A DNA stretch of 9,019 bases, taken from NCBI GenBank assembly GCA_007136525.1, contig SLGU01000091.1, forward strand, positions 1 to 9,019. Reading direction: 5' to 3'. Below are positions 6,373 through 9,019 of this stretch, piece by piece. The notes below the pieces were generated by a model. The model worked only from the letters and a program-made list of their open reading frames with translations. It was not told the origin of the DNA and searched no databases. The stretch's first letter is position 1. Every line of letters starts with the position of its first letter. This DNA comes from Desulfobacteraceae bacterium. Its GTDB lineage: Bacteria > Desulfobacterota > Desulfobacteria > Desulfobacterales > Desulfosalsimonadaceae. The position numbers and the translations under genes are program-made.

Positions 6373-6490
6373 GAATACAAAACAGGGACGCCATGGCGTG
6401 GCGTGGCCAAAGCGTGCGAACCCGCAGGCATTGAGCGCACCCTGCCGGTGAATTGTCAACAGGTATCGGCCGGAAATCGTGGGGGGGAAA

Positions 6491-7066
6491 ATGAATCCAT
6501 TTGACATGCTTGTCGTGGTAATCCTGGTGTATTTCGTGATCATCGGGCTGCTCCGAGGCAGCATCCGGGAGATCAGTTCGGTTGCTGCCCTGCTGGGCGG
6601 CTTTTATTTTGCTTACCTTTATTACGAATCTTTTGCAACGGTTTTTTCGTTTCTCATCGAGGCCGACCATATAAGAAAAATCGTCTCGTTCCTTGTGCTT
6701 TTCTGCATTGTGGCAGCCGGGGTGATCCTGGCCGGTACGCTTTTGAGGAGCCTCATGAAGCTTGTGCTCCTCGGTGTCGTAGACCGGGTCATGGGGGGCG
6801 TGATAGGGGCTGTCAAGGCCGTAATCATCGTATCCGTGCTTCATTTTCTGGCGCTGACGTTTCTGCCGTCCGGCGGTGCCGCCATCGTTGCCGAGTCCAG
6901 GATGGCGCCCGCCTTTAACAATGCCGCAGGGGTGATCGTCTACCTGGTGCCCGACGATTTCAAGCGGGACCTGGCCGCAAGAGCACAGAAGCTCCGCTGG
7001 CAGTGGGAAACCCGGCAGGCAGCGCCGCCCCCCGGAGAGCCGGGGGAAACGCCGTCCGATCCATGA
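6491..7066 (+). CDS. CvpA family membrane protein
   Basis: This is a 191-residue integral inner-membrane protein of the CvpA (colicin V production) family, whose E. coli member supports colicin V export and envelope robustness; its biochemical role is unclear. Hydrophobic helices lie near residues 4-22, 28-45, 62-86 and 102-124. The family features GLLRGSIREI at 19-28 (first cytoplasmic turn) and DRVMGGVIGAVKA at 98-110 are present. The hydrophilic carboxy-terminal tail (about 155-191) ends in a proline-rich stretch. I chose the ATG at 6491, preceded by seven G and three A; a GTG at 6479 would add four residues but would use that ribosome site as coding sequence. It stands alone on its strand, diverging from phoH and converging on the Nudix gene. 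Family is confident; function is not known. Confidence 0.88.
   Translation: MNPFDMLVVVILVYFVIIGLLRGSIREISSVAALLGGFYFAYLYYESFATVFSFLIEADHIRKIVSFLVLFCIVAAGVILAGTLLRSLMKLVLLGVVDRVMGGVIGAVKAVIIVSVLHFLALTFLPSGGAAIVAESRMAPAFNNAAGVIVYLVPDDFKRDLAARAQKLRWQWETRQAAPPPGEPGETPSDP
7029..7046 (+). other. GC hairpin at the 3' end of the CvpA-family gene
   Basis: CCCCCGG (7029-7035), an AGAG loop and CCGGGGG (7040-7046) form a perfect 7-bp stem just inside the stop codon, encoding the Pro/Gly-rich tail. No U-run follows in either direction. The 35-nt gap to the convergent Nudix stop contains no better terminator, so this hairpin may be the only structure stabilising the convergent transcript ends. Confidence 0.3.
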
Positions 7067-7101
7067 GAAGCGGGTTCACGCGTTTTCGGGTCCGCCGGAT
7101 T

Positions 7102-7623
7102 TTACGGGCAAGTCGCTGTCCCGGACGCATAGGCGCTGTAATATATATTTATGAAGCTCCTGTGGCTTGAAAAGGCGATCTCCGGCATTGCCGCCCGGTC
7201 GAACCACTCCACCGCGTCGGCATCGTCGCCGGCCTGCGGGATGCCGCTGTAGCGGCGCACCAGGAAACCGGCCATGAGGATGGTGTCGTAAATTTTTCCC
7301 TGGTGGGTCGTGACGCCCAGCAGCATATCGATGCTTCCCCGGAGGCCTGTTTCCTCCGCCAGTTCGCGCAACGCGGCATCTTCGGGGGTTTCACCCAGTT
7401 CGATAAATCCCCCCGGAAGGCACCACCAGCCTTTTTTGGGATCAACACTGCGCTTTACCAGCAATATCCGGTCGTTTTGGTCAACAGCGACGATGCAGGC
7501 GGCCGGAACCGGGTTTTCATATACAGGGACGCCGCACGGCTCGCAATAGCGGCGCATCCGCCCTTCCGTGAATTTGTCGATCAGCCCGTGCCCGCAGTTG
7601 GGGCAGAAGTTCTTAATTTTCAT
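7102..7623 (-). CDS. Nudix hydrolase with N-terminal zinc ribbon
   Basis: This 173-residue cytoplasmic protein should hydrolyse a nucleoside diphosphate linked to another moiety. Residues 7-30 form a four-cysteine zinc ribbon (CPNC at 7-10, CEPC at 27-30). The Nudix box is complete at 72-94: G72, E78, R86, E87, E90, E91, G93. It is preceded by the typical WWCLPGG (66-72). The downstream SQPWPFPxS motif of NudC NADH pyrophosphatases is absent, so NADH pyrophosphatase activity is not indicated; ADP-ribose or another NDP-sugar is as likely. The ATG at 7623 directly abuts the aldolase stop codon (TAAATG). No strong ribosome site stands before it, so translation is probably coupled to the aldolase. 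Family firm; substrate unknown. Confidence 0.93.
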   Translation of the reverse strand: MKIKNFCPNCGHGLIDKFTEGRMRRYCEPCGVPVYENPVPAACIVAVDQNDRILLVKRSVDPKKGWWCLPGGFIELGETPEDAALRELAEETGLRGSIDMLLGVTTHQGKIYDTILMAGFLVRRYSGIPQAGDDADAVEWFDRAAMPEIAFSSHRSFINIYYSAYASGTATCP

Positions 7624-8910
7624 TTAATCTTCGAAGTCGCCTTCCTCCCCCCTGTCACGGTCAATCTGTTCGCCTTTTTCACGGATTTTTCCGGGGGTCC
7701 AGTCATCCGGGTTTTCAATGCACGCGGCCGTGGGGCCGGGGTCATAGGCGCCTGCCTCGAGGATAGCTGCAACCGTGATGGGCGCGGTATCCCTGCAGTT
7801 GAACACGTTCACCAGCATGTCATAGGTGAAGTCTTCGACACGTTGGCACATCCGGTCCCGGATCGTTTTGTCCTGGCTCATGAGGAGGGTCTCAAAGGGC
7901 AGGTTCAGTTTTTTGTAGTCCCCTTTCTTGAGCCCCTTCTCCCTTGCGTATGCCGTGAGCTTCTCCCATGCCGCCTCGGTGACGCCCTGGCCCTCGACCT
8001 TGATGAACTCGCCGTTTTCATCAAGCTGGGCGTTGCCGTAGTCGTTGACTTTGAGCCCCCAGGACAGCATCTGCAGTGCGGTGGCGACATTTGCCTTGGT
8101 GGTGCGTGTTTTTTCCCGGATCTGGACCAGTTTTTCGGTGGAATTGCCGGATGTGCCGTGCTGGGCACCGGAGACGTTATAGGGTGTCAGGGCCTCGTGA
8201 ACGCGGGCGGTGAGTTCGATCTGAATCCCCTCGGAGCCGCTTTCGATGCCGTGGGAGGTGCCGTTGTTCAGGGCGATCCAGTCCGGAAAGATGGAGTGGG
8301 CGTTGAGCCCCTGCACAAGGAAAAGTGCCTCTTCCGGCGTGGAAAGGCCGGTTGCGCCCTTGATCTCGCCGACTTCCGTTTCAAATCCGGCCCATTCGGG
8401 AATGTATCGGTAGAGTTCGATGCTGGCCAGGAGGTTGTCCGCATCCGGCATGTGAGACGCATCAATGGACGTGGATGTGATGCCGGCATCGAATATGGAG
8501 GGGATCACGGTTTTGGCGCTTTCGATGTCCGCCTGTGTTTTTATGCCGTAGTGGTCCGCGTGGACGGCTACGGGGATGGTGATGCCCATCTCGTTGCAAA
8601 GGGTGTCCACGTAGCGCGCCAGGTTCCAGTAGTTGATCGCGCAGTATCCGGATTCGGATTTGGCGATCTCGATGATAATGGCCGCATTTGCGCGCTGGGC
8701 GGCCATCAGTGCCCCCCGGATCACGAAGTAGTTGCGGCCGTTTGCAGCCATGGCTATGGCGCTGCCTTTGGAAAGCATGGCCCTGTCAATGTATTTGCCG
8801 CTTACGATGAGTGCTCTTGAGTTGGGAAAAAGCGCTGCAATATTGGGTGGCCTCCCGATTTTGAGCGCCTCGTCGAACGCTTTCTGGTATTCGGACGGGT
8901 TCAGCGTCAT
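7624..8910 (-). CDS. fba: Class II (metal-dependent) fructose-bisphosphate aldolase, long form
   Basis: This enzyme should cleave or form fructose 1,6-bisphosphate in glycolysis and gluconeogenesis. Counting from the ATG at 8910 it has 428 residues. The catalytic D119 and zinc ligand H120 are in VHADHYG (117-122); E179 and E182 are in TEVGEIKG; ligands H220 (NNGTSHGIESG) and H251 (SGAQHGTSG) follow; the substrate-binding KANVATALQ is at 272-280. After the barrel, a region of about 130 residues (from 295) makes it longer than E. coli FbaA (359). AAAGGGG (8918-8924) lies 7 nt before this ATG and 4 nt before the adjacent ATG at 8913. The frame is open to an ATG at 8958, but those 16 residues are not family-like and lack a ribosome site. 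Another ketose-bisphosphate aldolase activity cannot be excluded. Confidence 0.9.
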   Translation of the reverse strand: MTLNPSEYQKAFDEALKIGRPPNIAALFPNSRALIVSGKYIDRAMLSKGSAIAMAANGRNYFVIRGALMAAQRANAAIIIEIAKSESGYCAINYWNLARYVDTLCNEMGITIPVAVHADHYGIKTQADIESAKTVIPSIFDAGITSTSIDASHMPDADNLLASIELYRYIPEWAGFETEVGEIKGATGLSTPEEALFLVQGLNAHSIFPDWIALNNGTSHGIESGSEGIQIELTARVHEALTPYNVSGAQHGTSGNSTEKLVQIREKTRTTKANVATALQMLSWGLKVNDYGNAQLDENGEFIKVEGQGVTEAAWEKLTAYAREKGLKKGDYKKLNLPFETLLMSQDKTIRDRMCQRVEDFTYDMLVNVFNCRDTAPITVAAILEAGAYDPGPTAACIENPDDWTPGKIREKGEQIDRDRGEEGDFED

Positions 8911-8917
8911 CATCAAG

Positions 8918-8924
8918 CCCCTTT
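8918..8924 (-). promoter_or_regulatory. Ribosome binding site deciding the aldolase start
   Basis: The minus strand reads AAAGGGG here, followed after 4 and 7 nt by two consecutive ATG codons (8913-8911, 8910-8908). The 7-nt spacing favours the second. The site argues against the longer frame starting at 8958. Confidence 0.7.
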
Positions 8925-8940
8925 CATGTGTAAAGTGTTG

Positions 8941-8958
8941 ATATGTTCTGGAACACAT
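8941..8958. promoter_or_regulatory. Operator-like dyad upstream of the aldolase
   Basis: The 18-bp sequence ATATGTTCTGGAACACAT has 8-bp arms around a central TG with a single mismatch; the core is TGTTC-TG-GAACA. It sits 17 nt upstream of the aldolase ribosome site, where a repressor or RNA hairpin could act. It does not match a regulator site I can name. On the minus strand TTGAAA boxes lie further upstream, but no well-spaced -10 is evident. Confidence 0.3.
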
Positions 8959-8995
8959 TTCAAAATAGGATCAATTTCAACGGGGTGGTGCCGGG

Positions 8996-9012
8996 TGTTG
9001 CCCGCAGCAACA
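8996..9012. other. Small hairpin at the right window edge
   Basis: TGTTGC (8996-9001) and GCAACA (9007-9012) form a 6-bp stem with a 5-nt loop. There is no U-run within the window. It might be the end of a terminator for a gene outside the window or chance; the edge prevents a decision. Confidence 0.2.
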
Positions 9013-9019
9013 ATTGCAG

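Larger units (their letters stand above)
5944..6490. other. Divergent intergenic region between phoH and the CvpA-family gene
   Basis: This is 547 nt between divergently read genes. Open frames here are produced by the hexamer repeats (runs of Arg-Asn/Arg-Tyr or Glu-Ile/Gly-Ile) and have no protein character. From left to right it holds an A/T-rich phoH leader, hexamer array 1, a small AAGCG-AAA-CGCTT hairpin (6078-6090), hexamer array 2 inside a 10-bp inverted repeat, a GCCTT/AAGGC hairpin (6198-6214), a CCCGGTG/CACCGGG hairpin (6242-6268), a promoter candidate (6292-6322) and a structured leader up to the ribosome site at 6481. I could not place a convincing phoH promoter. Confidence 0.7.

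Noticed and set aside
6479..6490. GTG start for the CvpA-family gene
   Set aside because: It would encode the poly-G ribosome site as coding sequence; the ATG at 6491 has that G-rich site just upstream.
6284..6844. Long minus-strand open frame over the CvpA leader and gene
   Set aside because: It is antisense to the well-supported CvpA-family gene, with a His/Asp-rich non-protein-like composition and no ribosome site.
7029..7046. Intrinsic terminator for the CvpA-family gene
   Set aside because: The stem is strong but lies inside the coding sequence and no U-run follows on either strand.
7303..8820. Long plus-strand open frame of about 505 codons
   Set aside because: It is antisense to the Nudix and aldolase genes, which have complete motifs. 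Long antisense frames are common in GC-rich genes.
8911..8958. Amino-terminal extension of the aldolase to the ATG at 8958
   Set aside because: The 16 extra residues lack family character and a ribosome site, and cover a dyad; a strong AAAGGGG site precedes the ATG pair at 8913/8910.

Overview
The window looks like chromosomal DNA of a GC-rich, Gram-negative, anaerobic-type proteobacterium. I place it in Desulfobacterota (the former Deltaproteobacteria), most likely near the sulfate-reducing Desulfobacterales. The grounds are the PhoH / 7TM-HD / YbeY / PdxJ / Nnr gene order, the protein sequence style, a roughly 430-residue class II aldolase, and two intergenic repeat types (a CGTAAAAAG hairpin element and ATCGAA/ATCGGT hexamer arrays) that I recall from that group. 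The taxonomic call is an inference; the sequence holds no rRNA.

Positions 1-5943 hold one minus-strand gene series, read from right to left. phoH (5943-4963) is a PhoH/YbeZ ATPase. After a 282-nt AT-rich gap filled by a palindromic repeat element comes a 7TM-HD phosphohydrolase of the PgpH/YqfF type (4680-2293). ybeY (2393-1911) follows, its start overlapping the 3' end of the HD gene by 101 nt. Then come pdxJ (1889-1167) and a bifunctional NAD(P)HX repair enzyme, nnr (1147 to beyond the left edge). The last three genes are 19-21 nt apart or overlapping, each with a clear GGAGG-type ribosome site, so ybeY-pdxJ-nnr are probably co-transcribed with the HD gene. The theme is rRNA and RNA maturation (PhoH, YbeY), probable cyclic-dinucleotide turnover (the HD protein), and cofactor synthesis and repair (PdxJ, Nnr).

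Positions 5944-6490 form a 547-nt divergent intergenic region without a credible gene. It carries two short hexanucleotide arrays in opposite orientation (6022-6057 and 6142-6174), a 10-bp inverted repeat around the second array, several GC-rich hairpins, a plausible sigma70 promoter (6292-6322), and a structured stretch that would form the leader of the rightward gene.

Positions 6491-7066 (+) encode a four-helix CvpA-family membrane protein. It converges, with 35 nt between stops, on a minus-strand pair: a class II fructose-bisphosphate-type aldolase (8910-7624), whose stop codon abuts the start codon of a zinc-ribbon Nudix hydrolase (7623-7102). The right edge (8911-9019) is the aldolase upstream region, with a strong ribosome site and an operator-like dyad.

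I found no CRISPR array, IS element, prophage or tRNA, and no clear undescribed multi-gene system. The coding part is ordinary housekeeping sequence. The parts worth a second look are the two repeat-bearing intergenic regions, the long out-of-frame overlap and the possible structured leader of the CvpA gene.
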